A stretch of DNA of 61,613 bases from Deinococcus piscis (GCF_014653275.1 NZ_BNAL01000015.1:1-61613), one strand, 5' to 3'. Shown: positions 17,359 through 29,341, counted from the stretch's first letter. A program made the numbers and translations. The notes: generated by a model from the sequence alone, not told the origin.

Positions 17359-18594
17359 TCAGGCGGGAATCACCGCGCTGAAGCTCTGGCTGGGGCCAAA
17401 AGTTTCGGTGAACCGCTGGGTGGCAGGCACCCGAAGTGCGTCCAACAGTGCTTCTACAGCGTCCACGAAGCCGACTGGACCGCAGTAGTAGTAGTCTGCC
17501 TGCTGCGCGTCTGCTGGCAGATAAGGCCGCAGGGCGTCCAGCGAAATCTGGCCTGCCTGGTCAAAGTGGACGCCGGGCATGTCCCCCTCCGAGACCGTCT
17601 CGTAAAAGGTGGCCCGCTTGACCTGCGGGTTGGCAGTGATCAGCCCGGTGATTTCGTCATGAAAGGCTTGGACCTCGCGGCCCCGCACCGCATGAACGAA
17701 CGTGACCGGACGCGATGAGCCCTGTTCCAGCAGTTCCCGCAGCATCGCCAGCAGGGGCGTGATGCCTACGCCGCCACTGAGCATGACCAGGGGCCGGACG
17801 GCGCCAGAGCCTACGCTGCCTGGCTCCGGCAACGTGAAGTCGCCAGCGGGCAGGTGTACGGCCAACTCGCTGCCGACCCGCACCCCGTCATGCAGGTGGC
17901 CGGACACCAGACCGCCCGGCTCACGTTTGACCGAGATGCGGTAACGGCGGCCATCCCAGGGAGCCGAGAGGCTGTACTGGCGAATCTGGAAATGCTCCTG
18001 GCCCGGCACTTTGACCCGGAGGGCCAGGTATTGTCCGGCGCGGTGGCGTGGCAGGGGCTGCCCATCAACGGGTTCCAGCACAAAGGAAGTGATTTCGCTG
18101 CTCTCGGCTTTTTTCTCGGTCACGCGGAACGGTTTGAACCCGTGCCAGCCGCCCGGCTGCGTGGCTCCAGCGGTGTACATCTCGCCTTCAACCCGGATCA
18201 TGAGCTCAGCGAGCTGGCCGTAGGCGGCGGCCCAGGCGTCCAGGATTTCGGGCGTGGCTGCGTCGCCCAGCACCGCTGCAATGGCCCCCAGCAGATGCTC
18301 CCCGACGATGGGGTAGTGCTCGGGCTGCACCTCCAGGCTGACATGCTTGTGGGCGATGCGCTCCACCATGCCGCCCAGCCGCCCGGCGTCGTCAATATGC
18401 TCGGCGTAGGCCAGCACCGAAGCGGCCAGCGAGCGGGCCTGCTTGCCGGTGGATTGGTTGGCCGGGTTGAAGATGTTCAGCAGCTCTGGGTGAGCCCTGA
18501 ACATATCGGCGTAAAAGTGACGGGTGATGTCCTCCCCGTGGGCGCGCAGGGCGGGCACGGTGGCTTTGACCAGCTGAATCTGCTGTGCATTCAT
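17359..18594 (-). CDS. hmp: Flavohemoglobin, nitric oxide dioxygenase
   Basis: The 411-aa protein converts NO to nitrate using O2 and NAD(P)H. The globin domain (1-140) holds the proximal-histidine segment IAHKHVSLEVQPEHY. The FAD domain shows RQYSLS and the NAD domain GGVGITPLLAML and YYYCGPVGF. ATG 18594 opens the globin sequence and lies exactly 7 nt after TAGAAT, so the mRNA is probably leaderless. ATG 18603 would add three residues but overlaps the -10 box. The upstream inverted repeat is a likely operator for the neighbouring Rrf2 protein. Confidence 0.93.
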   Translation of the reverse strand: MNAQQIQLVKATVPALRAHGEDITRHFYADMFRAHPELLNIFNPANQSTGKQARSLAASVLAYAEHIDDAGRLGGMVERIAHKHVSLEVQPEHYPIVGEHLLGAIAAVLGDAATPEILDAWAAAYGQLAELMIRVEGEMYTAGATQPGGWHGFKPFRVTEKKAESSEITSFVLEPVDGQPLPRHRAGQYLALRVKVPGQEHFQIRQYSLSAPWDGRRYRISVKREPGGLVSGHLHDGVRVGSELAVHLPAGDFTLPEPGSVGSGAVRPLVMLSGGVGITPLLAMLRELLEQGSSRPVTFVHAVRGREVQAFHDEITGLITANPQVKRATFYETVSEGDMPGVHFDQAGQISLDALRPYLPADAQQADYYYCGPVGFVDAVEALLDALRVPATQRFTETFGPSQSFSAVIPA

Positions 18595-18601
18595 AGCGAC
18601 C

Positions 18602-18629
18602 ATTCTAAAGAGGACAATTTTGTCCACAA
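18602..18629 (-). promoter_or_regulatory. hmp promoter with inverted-repeat operator
   Basis: On the minus strand TTGTGG (18629-18624) and TAGAAT (18607-18602) are separated by 16 nt and form a good promoter pointing at hmp. Between and touching them lies GGACAA-AA-TTGTCC (18625-18612), a 6-2-6 inverted repeat. A repressor bound there would block RNA polymerase. Rrf2 is the obvious candidate by proximity. Confidence 0.65.
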
Positions 18630-18691
18630 TGGCAGATGTCCTGCCCGCTGGCTCTGTTTGCCTTCGGCTGTGCTGCCCTGCCCTGAGCGCC

Positions 18692-19378
18692 TCAGCTGCG
18701 CGGGGCCACGCACCAGCGGTAGCGCTTGGTTGGCCTGCCCAGGCCGCCATATTCCATATCCAGCTCCGCTTGTCCCAGCCCTGTCAGCTGCTCCAGGTAG
18801 CGCCAGGCCGTCGCTCTGTTGATGCCCAGTTCGCGCCCCACTTCTTCGGCGCTCATGGGCGCAGAGGAGGCCCGCAGGACTTCGCCTACTTTTTCGAGGG
18901 TGTGGGCTTCTACGCGCTTGGGCAGATGTTGCGGCTTGGCGTGTCCCAGCAGGCGGTCCAGTGCGCCCTGGGTGAACTCGCGTTCGCCGCCGCGCATGGC
19001 TTCGTGGCGCTGTTGGATGGTGTCCAGGGCAGCGTACAGGCGGCTGCGTGTAAACGGCTTGATCAGGAAGTCCGCTGCGCCCCCGCTAAGAGCGGCCTGG
19101 ACACTGGCGGCGTCCCGCGCTGCGGTCAGAAGAATCACGTCCTGAATCCAGCCTTCGGCCCGCGCTTCGGCCAGCAGGTCAAGGCCGCTGCCGTCGGGCA
19201 AATACACGTCCAGCAGCAGCAGGTCGGGACGGTGCTGGCGCAGCAGGGGGCGGCCCTCAGCCAGCGTCTGGGCGGTGCCGAGCACCTGGTACTCGGGCCG
19301 TCCGTCCAGATACCCCTGGTTGACCTGAGCCACAAGCGGGTCGTCTTCAATCATGACAGCGGTGTAACAGGCAGACAT
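18692..19378 (-). CDS. CitB/DcuR-type response regulator
   Basis: The 228-aa regulator has a receiver domain (acidic EDD at 11-13, phospho-acceptor in LLLLDVYLPDGSG, Lys in IKPF) and a C-terminal HTH (AEEVGRELGINRATAWRYLEQL region) typical of the CitB family, which controls carboxylate uptake and fermentation. ATG 19378 is preferred because GATAAT sits 6 nt upstream and the receiver begins there. The partner kinase lies immediately upstream on the same strand. No carboxylate transporter is close, so the regulon is unknown. Confidence 0.87.
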   Translation of the reverse strand: MSACYTAVMIEDDPLVAQVNQGYLDGRPEYQVLGTAQTLAEGRPLLRQHRPDLLLLDVYLPDGSGLDLLAEARAEGWIQDVILLTAARDAASVQAALSGGAADFLIKPFTRSRLYAALDTIQQRHEAMRGGEREFTQGALDRLLGHAKPQHLPKRVEAHTLEKVGEVLRASSAPMSAEEVGRELGINRATAWRYLEQLTGLGQAELDMEYGGLGRPTKRYRWCVAPRS

Positions 19379-19425
19379 GGCCGCATTATCGGTGCTGCCT
19401 GGCTCGGTGCGGGTGGTGGCCCAGA

Positions 19426-19484
19426 ACTCCAGCGGCCCTTCACTCCAGCGGCCCTTCACTCCAGCGGCCCTTCACTCCAGCGGC
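19426..19484. repeat. Tandem 16-bp repeat at kinase stop
   Basis: The unit ACTCCAGCGGCCCTTC occurs three times in tandem (19426, 19442, 19458), followed by 11 bases of a fourth copy. The repeat covers the stop codon of the sensor kinase and the start of the gap before the regulator, so it probably arose by slippage duplication of the kinase 3' end. Confidence 0.85.
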
Positions 19485-20995
19485 AGGTTGAGCCCGAAGA
19501 CGGTCCAGGGGCCTTGCCTTTCGTGCCAGACCTCGCCGCCCACCGCCTGAGCCAGAGCCGCCACCCCGGCCAGCCCCTGGCCCCGGCCTGCGCCTTTGCT
19601 GGTCTGGCCAGGAGCAAACGGGTTCAGACCTGCTGGAACACCGGGGCCGTCATCACGGACCTCGGCACTCAGGCCGTAGGGGTCCAGCCCAATCCCTACC
19701 CGCACCTCACCCGCCGAAGCTTCAAAGGCGTTCTCGATGTAGTTGCCCAGCGCCGTGACGAGCGTATCCGCCTGGACAGGGGAGAGGAGCGGCACTTCGC
19801 TTTCTGGCTCAATGATCAGTGTGAGGCGCAGTTCATGGGCGCGGGCTGCTTTGCCGGCCAGGAGCGCGGCCACGCGGGGCTCGGCAACGGCGGCCAGCGC
19901 CTGATTCAGTCCCACTTCGGCTTCCAACTCGTCTTGAATCACTTGCAGGGCCTCGCTGTTTCGCCCCAGTTGCAGAAATCCGGCGATGATGTGCAGGCGG
20001 TTGCCGTACTCATGGGTTCGCGCCCGCATCGCGTCTATAAAACGGCGCGTATCGGTCAGCTGCTCGGCCAGGCGCGTGGCTTCCTCGCGGTCTGTCAGGG
20101 CCACCAGAAAGCCGCCTTCCCGCAGCGGCGTCAGGTTGACCAGCACCACCCGGCCCGCCAGTGGCAGCGGCCAGCGGCGTAGCTCTTCGCCCGTGGGCAG
20201 CGCGGCCAGTTGGGGCCAGACCTGTTTCAGGTGTCCTGGCAGGTCCGGCTGACCGAGCGCCTGGGCCGCTGGCTCATTGACCAGGGTGACCATCCCGGCG
20301 GCGTCCACGAGCATGACGCCGTCTGGCACCGTGCTAAGCAGCTGCCGCTGGCGCACGGTCAGCGCCGCGATGTCGGCAGGTTCCAGGTCCAGCAGGGTGC
20401 GCCGCAGCCGCCGCCACATCAGCCACGAGCTCAGCAGGGCGAAAGCCAGCGCCCCCAAAATCAGCGGGAACTGCTGCTGAGTCACGGCCTGTAGCAGGTT
20501 CATGCGGCTGGGGAGGCTGAACGCCACCACCGCTTGCCCCGCCAGCTGCTGGCCCCCGAACAGCACCTCGCTGCGCCAGTAGTACGGTTCTCCCTCCACG
20601 TTCAGGACGCCCTCTCCCTCCCCAAAGAGGGGCTGCCCCCCTTCCCCAATAAAGGCGTGGGCCAGTTCCAGGGTGAGGGCATCGAACGACATCTCGCCGC
20701 GTTCGTTCCAGCCCGCCAGCAGCGCCGCGCCGCCCTGCTCACGCCAGTGCGCCATCCAGTCGTCACGGGTTTGTTCGTCGGCAGCGTCCTGTAATCCCAG
20801 CGCCAGGTCAGTGCCGTGCAGCACCGCTTCGGCCTGGGATTTGCGGATGTCCAGGAACTGAGACCGCACATAGTTCTGCGTAAAGAGGACTGTGCCGCCC
20901 CCCAGGGCCACAATCACCAGCAGCAGGCTGCCCAGCTGCCAGAGCAGCAGTTCTGAGCGCAGGCTGCGGCCACGCACTGGGCGGGAGATGGTCAT
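19472..20995 (-). CDS. CitA/DcuS-type sensor histidine kinase
   Basis: The 507-aa kinase has a transmembrane helix near residues 15-38, a periplasmic sensor region (about 40-165), a second helix (about 175-197), a PAS domain (about 220-310, VPDGVMLVDAAGMVTLVNEP) and a CitA-type dimerisation box with RTHEYGNRLHIIAGFLQLG. The ATPase shows NYIENAFEA, DDGPGVP and GRGQGLAGV. It pairs with the CitB-type regulator downstream. ATG 20995 is chosen over an upstream in-frame start because it opens the basic pre-helix segment. Confidence 0.87.
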   Translation of the reverse strand: MTISRPVRGRSLRSELLLWQLGSLLLVIVALGGGTVLFTQNYVRSQFLDIRKSQAEAVLHGTDLALGLQDAADEQTRDDWMAHWREQGGAALLAGWNERGEMSFDALTLELAHAFIGEGGQPLFGEGEGVLNVEGEPYYWRSEVLFGGQQLAGQAVVAFSLPSRMNLLQAVTQQQFPLILGALAFALLSSWLMWRRLRRTLLDLEPADIAALTVRQRQLLSTVPDGVMLVDAAGMVTLVNEPAAQALGQPDLPGHLKQVWPQLAALPTGEELRRWPLPLAGRVVLVNLTPLREGGFLVALTDREEATRLAEQLTDTRRFIDAMRARTHEYGNRLHIIAGFLQLGRNSEALQVIQDELEAEVGLNQALAAVAEPRVAALLAGKAARAHELRLTLIIEPESEVPLLSPVQADTLVTALGNYIENAFEASAGEVRVGIGLDPYGLSAEVRDDGPGVPAGLNPFAPGQTSKGAGRGQGLAGVAALAQAVGGEVWHERQGPWTVFGLNLPLE

Positions 20996-21123
20996 GGCCC
21001 CAAGGTACCCCTCCTGAATGCAGGAGAAAGCTCCTCTCTGGGTTTTGTGCCTTCTGTGCCTGAAGTGCATTGTGTGCGCAGAAATGGCCTGCTGTCTGAG
21101 AGCCAGCCCGGTAAGCTTGGGCC

Positions 21124-21543
21124 ATGAACAAGAACCTGATGACCGCTGTGATGACCGTTTTCGCCGCTGGTGCTGTCAGCGCTCAGGCCGGAGGCATGGG
21201 ACCAGTCCAGGTAAACACCTCACTCGCTGCCCAGCCCCGCGCCTTCGTGACCCAGCCTGCGGTCAAGCCCCGCCTGGAAAACCTGATGGGCCTGGTGAAC
21301 GCCCGCTTCCTGCAAAAGAACTTTGGGACCGTGTCCACCCTGCAACATGCAGGCGGCGTGATTGCTGTGACCGGCTGCCAGCCCCACCACTGCGCGGCCA
21401 ACAACTCTCTGGTGGCCTACGACACCAAGCACGACGCCTTCAAAGTGTGGCTGACCGTGAACGGCAAGACCCGCATCTACACCGACAAAGCGTTTGCCGG
21501 AACCTTCAACAGTGACGTGAAGGCGTACATCAACAACATGTAG
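21124..21543 (+). CDS. Ivy-like secreted lysozyme inhibitor
   Basis: The 139-aa protein has a signal peptide (1-22, ending SAQAG) and a mature domain with GCQPHHCAANNSLVAYD. This matches the disulfide-loop motif of the Ivy family (CKPHDC in E. coli Ivy), whose loop plugs the active site of C-type lysozymes. Length and secretion fit. ATG 21124 follows TAAGCT by 6 nt. It stands alone, divergent from the CitA-like kinase. The family call rests on the loop motif and surrounding pattern; the Asp to His change in the loop is notable. Confidence 0.7.
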   Translation: MNKNLMTAVMTVFAAGAVSAQAGGMGPVQVNTSLAAQPRAFVTQPAVKPRLENLMGLVNARFLQKNFGTVSTLQHAGGVIAVTGCQPHHCAANNSLVAYDTKHDAFKVWLTVNGKTRIYTDKAFAGTFNSDVKAYINNM

Positions 21544-21593
21544 CCGCGTAGCATTGGCCCACCCGCCTGCTCAGGGCGGCGGGCTGATACGGG

Positions 21594-21631
21594 CGCTGGG
21601 GCACCTCTGGAGATGTGGGAGGTGCCCAGCG
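21594..21631. terminator. Hairpin between convergent genes
   Basis: CGCTGGGGCACCTC (21594-21607) pairs with GAGGTGCCCAGCG (21619-21631) with one bulged G. The stem lies between the convergent Ivy-like gene and NarL-type regulator, and is a plausible bidirectional terminator, although no strong T tract follows. Confidence 0.5.
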
Positions 21632-21665
21632 TGTTGCGTACTCTGTGGCGTATCTCTGTGGCCCG

Positions 21666-22295
21666 CTATAGCAGCCCTGCCCTCAGGGCCTTGACCGCCG
21701 CCTGGGTCCGGTCCGCCGCTTGCAACTTGAGCAGAATCTCCTGAACGTGCAGCTTGACTGTGCTGACGCTGATGCAGAGCGCTTCGGCGATTTCCCGGTT
21801 GGGCAGGCCCTCGGCGATGAGCCGCAGCACCTCCAGTTCGCGGGGCGTCAGGGGAGACTGGGTTTCGGGGAGCCGTACCCCGCCCAGGACATGGTGGGCA
21901 ATCTGGGGGTCAAGGTAGGCACTGCCCGCCGCCGCTGCGCGGATGGCCAGCAGTAACAGCTCCGGGCTGGCGGATTTGAGGCAGTAGGCATCTGCGCCCG
22001 AAGCGAGCGAGGCGAACACTTCTTCCCGCAGGTCATGGGCGGTCAGCATGACGATACGCACCGTGGGCCAGCGGCGCTTGATTTCGCGGGCAACGGCGAT
22101 GCCGTCCATTCCCGGCAGACCGATGTCCACCACCGCGAGGTCTACGGCATGCTGCTCCAGCAGTTCCAGCGCCTCCTCGCCGCTGCGGGCTTCGGTCACC
22201 ACCTGCAAGTCAGGCTCCAGGCTGAGGGTGGCCCGCAGGCCATCACGGGTAAAGGCGTGATCTTCGACCAGGAGAATACGGACGAGTTCAGGCAT
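21666..22295 (-). CDS. NarL/LuxR-type response regulator, candidate kdp regulator
   Basis: The 209-aa protein has a receiver domain (LLVEDHAFTRDG, phospho-acceptor in LAVVDIGLPGMDG, Lys in CLKSAS) and a LuxR-type HTH (SPLTPRELEVLRLIAEGLPNREIA region). ATG 22295 starts 2 nt after the stop of the sensor kinase, so they form one operon. The pair is divergent from kdpB across a 225-bp gap with repeats, which points to control of K+ uptake. The usual KdpE is OmpR-type, so a NarL-type partner is unusual. Confidence 0.88.
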   Translation of the reverse strand: MPELVRILLVEDHAFTRDGLRATLSLEPDLQVVTEARSGEEALELLEQHAVDLAVVDIGLPGMDGIAVAREIKRRWPTVRIVMLTAHDLREEVFASLASGADAYCLKSASPELLLLAIRAAAAGSAYLDPQIAHHVLGGVRLPETQSPLTPRELEVLRLIAEGLPNREIAEALCISVSTVKLHVQEILLKLQAADRTQAAVKALRAGLL

Positions 22296-22297
22296 GG

Positions 22298-23830
22298 CTA
22301 CTCCGGAAGGGTCAGCGTGAATTGGCTCTGCGCCTGCGGTGTGCGGCTGTAGCGCACAGTGCCGCCGTGGGCTTCGGCGATGCGGCGGGTGAGGTAGAGG
22401 CCCAGGCCACTGCCGCTGCCCGCCCCGCCGCCTCTGAACCGCTGAAACAAGCGGGCCATTCGCTCATGGGGAATACCGGGGCCGCTATCCTGCACGGTCA
22501 GGGTGACTCCAGCGCTGCCCCGGCTCAGCTGCACGGCCACGGTGCCGCCCACTGGCGCGAACTTGATGGCATTGTCGAGCAGGTTCTGCACGGCGCGGCG
22601 CAGGTCGTGACGGTGGCCCTGCACGGTCACGCCGCTGAGCTGGGTGTCGAGCGTGAGCTGCTTGGCCTGAGCACGCGGCTGCAATTCGCTCACCACGCCC
22701 AGGACCAGTTCGCGCAGGCGTACGCTCTGTGCTTCTTGAGCGGCGGCCTCGCCACTCTCGTATTTGGCGACGCTGAGCAGCTGGTCTGCCAGGTTCAGGA
22801 GCGCTTCGTTGGCGGTCAGGCCATTTTCCAGCGTGGCGCAGTAGGCGGCGGGCAGCTCACCATACGCGCCCCTAAGCGCGGCTTTCATGTTGACCGCGTT
22901 GGCTAGCAAGGGCGTGCGCAGATCATGCGAGAAGGCGTACACCAGATCGCGCAGCAGTTCGCCGCGTTCGGCCAGCAGTTCCTGATTGTGGCGCAGGTCG
23001 TCCAGCAGGGCGGTGCGCTCTAGCAGGGGCTGTAGGGTACGGACGGCCAGTTCGGTGACTCCCGGTGAGGCTTTGGGAGCGGTCAGAATCAGCAGCAAGT
23101 CGCCTTCGGTGGGGCGGCGCAGGCGGGCCAGAAAAACATGCCCCCCTTCGGCAGCCCAGACGTCCCCGGCTCCCACCGGGTGCGCCAGGAATTCCAGTGG
23201 AATGCGGGTGTCCAGGCGGCTCTGGTGCGCGGTCGGGGGCAGGTCGGGAGCCAGCGCCAGGGCGTAGGGCTGCCGCAGGACCGCCCGGTCCACCGCGCCA
23301 ATCTCGACGTGAACTGCGCCGGTCAGCTTTTGCAGGGCCGCCGCTGCCCGCTCGACAAATTCGGCCTGACCGAGCGGACCGCCCAGGTCTTCGGCCAGTT
23401 GCCGCCGTGCCCGCTCCCGCTCCAGCTGATGTTCCTCTTCACGCAGAGCTGCGGCCTTTTCGGACGCTTCACGCGCCCGGTAAGTCAGGTAGCCCACCAG
23501 CAGCACACTCAGAATGCTGACGGCGCGGTTGGCGAGGTGGTACTCCTCCACGCCGTCACGGGCACCGTTCCAGACCCCAGCGATGACGTTGGCCAGCACG
23601 GCCAGCAGGGTCAGCGGCCACACGGCCCGCTTGGATTCGCCCAGGGCGGCCAGGGCCACCGCTGCACTCAGCACCGTGCCCACTGCGAACGAAGCGGGCG
23701 TGGCGATGTCAAAAGCCAGCACCAGCGCCAGCAGGGTCAGGGACACCCCCCAGACCACCGGCTCGCTCAGCGGCAGGCGGGGCGGCGCAAACAGTTCACG
23801 CAACATTTCGCGGTTGGTTGGTCTCGCCAT
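22298..23830 (-). CDS. Sensor histidine kinase with KdpD C-terminal-like architecture
   Basis: The 510-aa kinase starts with four transmembrane helices (about 22-135), then a coiled linker, a GAF-like domain (about 165-285), HisKA with [14 protein letters not shown] and an ATPase with [18 protein letters not shown] and GSGLGLYL. Four helices, GAF, HisKA and ATPase is the order of the C-terminal half of KdpD. The N-terminal KdpD half is encoded separately at 29797-30897. ATG 23830 lies 7 nt after TAGCCT. It is divergent from kdpB. Function as a K+ sensor is inference. Confidence 0.8.
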   Translation of the reverse strand: MARPTNREMLRELFAPPRLPLSEPVVWGVSLTLLALVLAFDIATPASFAVGTVLSAAVALAALGESKRAVWPLTLLAVLANVIAGVWNGARDGVEEYHLANRAVSILSVLLVGYLTYRAREASEKAAALREEEHQLERERARRQLAEDLGGPLGQAEFVERAAAALQKLTGAVHVEIGAVDRAVLRQPYALALAPDLPPTAHQSRLDTRIPLEFLAHPVGAGDVWAAEGGHVFLARLRRPTEGDLLLILTAPKASPGVTELAVRTLQPLLERTALLDDLRHNQELLAERGELLRDLVYAFSHDLRTPLLANAVNMKAALRGAYGELPAAYCATLENGLTANEALLNLADQLLSVAKYESGEAAAQEAQSVRLRELVLGVVSELQPRAQAKQLTLDTQLSGVTVQGHRHDLRRAVQNLLDNAIKFAPVGGTVAVQLSRGSAGVTLTVQDSGPGIPHERMARLFQRFRGGGAGSGSGLGLYLTRRIAEAHGGTVRYSRTPQAQSQFTLTLPE

Positions 23831-23872
23831 TTGGCTCAGGCTAGCGGGTTGAACCGGGCTCACGGTACTGGT

Positions 23873-23985
23873 CAACTGGCCAATGCTGCGGGGCTTTCAG
23901 GAGCGGTTCCGGTGAATGATCCTGGCCCCCGGCACGGTGCAGCCCAGTCCAACTGGCCAGGTGGCCAATCACCCTGGCCACCTGA
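23873..23985. promoter_or_regulatory. Repeats in the divergent kinase-kdpB promoter region
   Basis: CAACTGGCCA occurs twice in direct orientation (23873-23882 and 23951-23960). Next to the second copy, CAGGTGGCCA (23959-23968) and TGGCCACCTG (23976-23985) form a perfect 10-bp inverted repeat with a 7-nt spacer. All contain TGGCCA. They are good candidates for binding by the NarL-type regulator or another factor controlling both directions. Confidence 0.6.
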
Positions 23986-24026
23986 CCGATACCGCCGCGC
24001 CCGCCCCTGGCCGAGCATTCGGGGGT

Positions 24027-24055
24027 ATGAAGGACTTCCTGACGAGGTGGACGCC

Positions 24056-24059
<4 letters not shown>
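24027..24059 (+). CDS. Possible 10-codon leader ORF overlapping kdpB
   Basis: ATG 24027 opens [10 protein letters not shown] and the TGA at 24057-24059 overlaps the kdpB ATG as ATGA. GGGGG directly precedes its start. No convincing -10 box at 7 nt is seen, so evidence is weaker than for the two leaderless mini-ORFs elsewhere. It may be coincidental, because GAGGTGG before kdpB can serve as a ribosome site by itself. Confidence 0.3.
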
Positions 24060-26086
<2,027 letters not shown>

Positions 26087-26267
26087 AAAGACCCCTCTGC
26101 CCTTCGGGCATCTCCCCTGAGAGGGGAGACAGGAGGGACGCTGTTCTCGGCTCCCTTTGAGGGGAGCTGGCAGCGAAGCTGACTGAGGGGTGAAACCGCA
26201 AACGCTTTGCCAGTGCCGCAAAAAGCCCACCAACCGTCCACTATCAACCATCAACAAAGGAACCCCT
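26087..26267. repeat. Dispersed hairpin repeats in kdpB-kdpF gap
   Basis: This gap has no gene. It holds TCTCCCCT-GAG-AGGGGAGA (about 26110-26130), a perfect hairpin, then a second GC-rich segment with GAGGGGAGCTGGCAGCGAAG, and CTATCAACCATCAAC (26241-26255), which recurs inside the cobD-like gene. These look like Deinococcus-type small dispersed repeats. They may affect mRNA stability between kdpB and the rest of the operon. Confidence 0.6.
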
Positions 26268-26348
26268 ATGGACATCCTCCTTCCCCTGCTCCTCATCGTC
26301 TTTTTCGCCCTGTGCGCCGCCTATCTGAAAGGCATGGACAAATTATGA
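26268..26348 (+). CDS. 26-aa membrane microprotein of the kdp operon
   Basis: The ORF begins [19 protein letters not shown] and ends KGMDKL. It forms one transmembrane helix with a basic/acidic C-terminal tail. ATCAACAAAGGAACCCCT precedes it, with AAAGGA 8 nt before the ATG. Its TGA overlaps the kdpF ATG (ATGA), and kdpF in turn overlaps kdpA, so all three are translationally coupled. It is not KdpF, which follows. I do not recognise a described family for it, though similarly sized ORFs before kdpF may exist elsewhere. Confidence 0.72.
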   Translation: MDILLPLLLIVFFALCAAYLKGMDKL

Positions 26349-26424
26349 TTCTCGCTCTCGCCCTTATTTCCCTGCTGCTGTTCGGCTACCTGCTGTACTC
26401 GCTGATTCGTCCGGAGGACTTTTG

Positions 26425-26425
<1 letters not shown>
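26345..26425 (+). CDS. kdpF: KdpF, small stabilising subunit
   Basis: The 26-aa peptide begins [19 protein letters not shown] and ends with IRPEDF, matching the KdpF pattern of one helix followed by LLxPExF. KdpF stabilises the KdpABC complex in the membrane. It overlaps the preceding microprotein gene by 4 nt and its TGA overlaps the kdpA ATG (TGATG). CCGGAGGA near its end would serve as the kdpA ribosome site. Confidence 0.88.
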
Positions 26426-28131
<1,706 letters not shown>

Positions 28132-28246
28132 CCCCTTACCCCTCGCTGCGCGAGGCCCTCTCCCCAGCGGAGAGGGTCAAAGGCAAAAAGCCTTCCGCCT
28201 TTAGCCATCTGCCATCCGCCATCTGCCTTCTGCAAAGGAAAAACCC
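28132..28246. repeat. Dispersed repeats in kdpA-kdpC gap
   Basis: CCCTCTCC-CCAGC-GGAGAGGG (about 28160-28180) forms a hairpin. It is followed at 28204-28233 by a repeat made of degenerate GCCATCYGCC units. In reverse complement this second element matches 27 of 30 bases of a segment inside cbiP (55707-55736). No gene is present; kdpC has AAAGGA before its ATG. Confidence 0.6.
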
Positions 28247-28900
28247 ATGACCACTTCCCTTCACCCCGACACCCTTCCCTCTCACCCCGAACCCGCCCCC
28301 GCTGCGCCGCTGCCGCGCCTGTTGCTCACGTCCTTTCTGGCCGCTGGCCTGTTCACGCTGGTGTGCGGGCTGGGCTACCCGCTGCTGACCACGGCGGTGG
28401 CGGGTGCGCTGCTGCCTCAGCAGGCGGCGGGCAGCCTGATTTCCCAGAACGGCAAGGTGGTCGGCTCGGCGGTGCTGGGCCAGAATTTCACCGCGCCGCA
28501 GTACCTGCACGGGCGGCCCTCCATGACGAACAAGACCGACGGCAGCGGCCCCGAACCCTACAACGCCGAAAACAGCGGCGCGAGCAACTGGGGCGCGACC
28601 AATGCCAAACTCAGGGACGCCGTGCAGGAACGCATCGCCGCCTTTCGCAAAGAAAACGGCCTGACCGAGAACGCGCCCGTGCCCGTCGACGCCGTGACCG
28701 CCTCGGCCAGTGGCCTCGACCCGGACGTGTCGCTGGCGACGGCCCTGCTGCAAGTGAATCGCATCGCTCAGGCGCGGGGCATCCAGCCCGCTGACGTGGA
28801 AAAGGTCATTCGCGCCCACCTGACGGGGCGGCAACTGGGCGTGCTGGGCGAGGAACGGGTGAATGTGCTGGCGGTGAACCTGAGTCTGGACGGGCAGTGA
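28247..28900 (+). CDS. kdpC: K+-transporting ATPase, subunit KdpC
   Basis: The 217-aa subunit has one N-terminal helix (about 24-50) and a periplasmic domain. [51 protein letters not shown] are the family landmarks; SGLDPDVS is the most conserved. AAAGGAAAAACCC precedes the ATG. Its stop lies 3 nt from the convergent PIN toxin gene. Confidence 0.95.
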   Translation: MTTSLHPDTLPSHPEPAPAAPLPRLLLTSFLAAGLFTLVCGLGYPLLTTAVAGALLPQQAAGSLISQNGKVVGSAVLGQNFTAPQYLHGRPSMTNKTDGSGPEPYNAENSGASNWGATNAKLRDAVQERIAAFRKENGLTENAPVPVDAVTASASGLDPDVSLATALLQVNRIAQARGIQPADVEKVIRAHLTGRQLGVLGEERVNVLAVNLSLDGQ

Positions 28901-28903
28901 GGC

Positions 28904-29338
28904 TCAGCGGATGAAGGTCATGACCGTTTTCGGCTCGACGATAGGCAGTCCCAGATGACGGCCCGCGTTCAGCAGGTGGCTGTCTTTCGAAACCACGGCG
29001 TCGGCCTGTGCCTGCACCAACAAATCCAGCAGATACCAGTCCTTGGGGTCAGGGCAAGAAGGCCAGTCGTGGTGTGTCGTCAGGTGAGCGATTTCGGTCA
29101 TGCGGTGCAGGTCGACCGCCAGCGCAAAAGCGTCCGCAGGCGTGATGCCGCTGCCCAGCCGCAACACTGCGGGATAGGTCAGCACGCGGGCCAGCTCTTC
29201 CAGATGCTCCTCGGCCAGGACGAACTGCACCTCGAAGCGCCGCGCCGCCAGATAAAGCTCACGCGACGGCCCTCTGGTGCTGGTCAGCCCGCTCAGCAGC
29301 ACGTTGATGTCGGGAATGAGGCGCAGAGGCGCAGACAA
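28904..29338 (-). CDS. PIN-domain toxin (putative ribonuclease)
   Basis: The 144-aa protein has the PIN nuclease pattern: IPDINVLLSG (Asp near residue 9), EEHLEELARVL, an acidic residue near WYLLDLL and DAVVSKDSHLL, matching COG1569-type toxins. TTG 29338 is the only good start; CAGGA lies 8 nt upstream and the gene begins 3 nt after the stop of the HTH gene. With that gene it forms a likely toxin-antitoxin pair on the strand opposite kdp. Confidence 0.8.
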   Translation of the reverse strand: MSAPLRLIPDINVLLSGLTSTRGPSRELYLAARRFEVQFVLAEEHLEELARVLTYPAVLRLGSGITPADAFALAVDLHRMTEIAHLTTHHDWPSCPDPKDWYLLDLLVQAQADAVVSKDSHLLNAGRHLGLPIVEPKTVMTFIR

Positions 29339-29341
29339 GAT

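Noticed and set aside
17359..18750. Longer hmp start at 18750
   Set aside because: The added 52 residues overlap the promoter and operator and are not globin-like.
23138..24055. Upstream part of a 982-codon frame ending in KdpB
   Set aside because: It is antisense to the sensor kinase and has no KdpB homology; KdpB begins at 24056.
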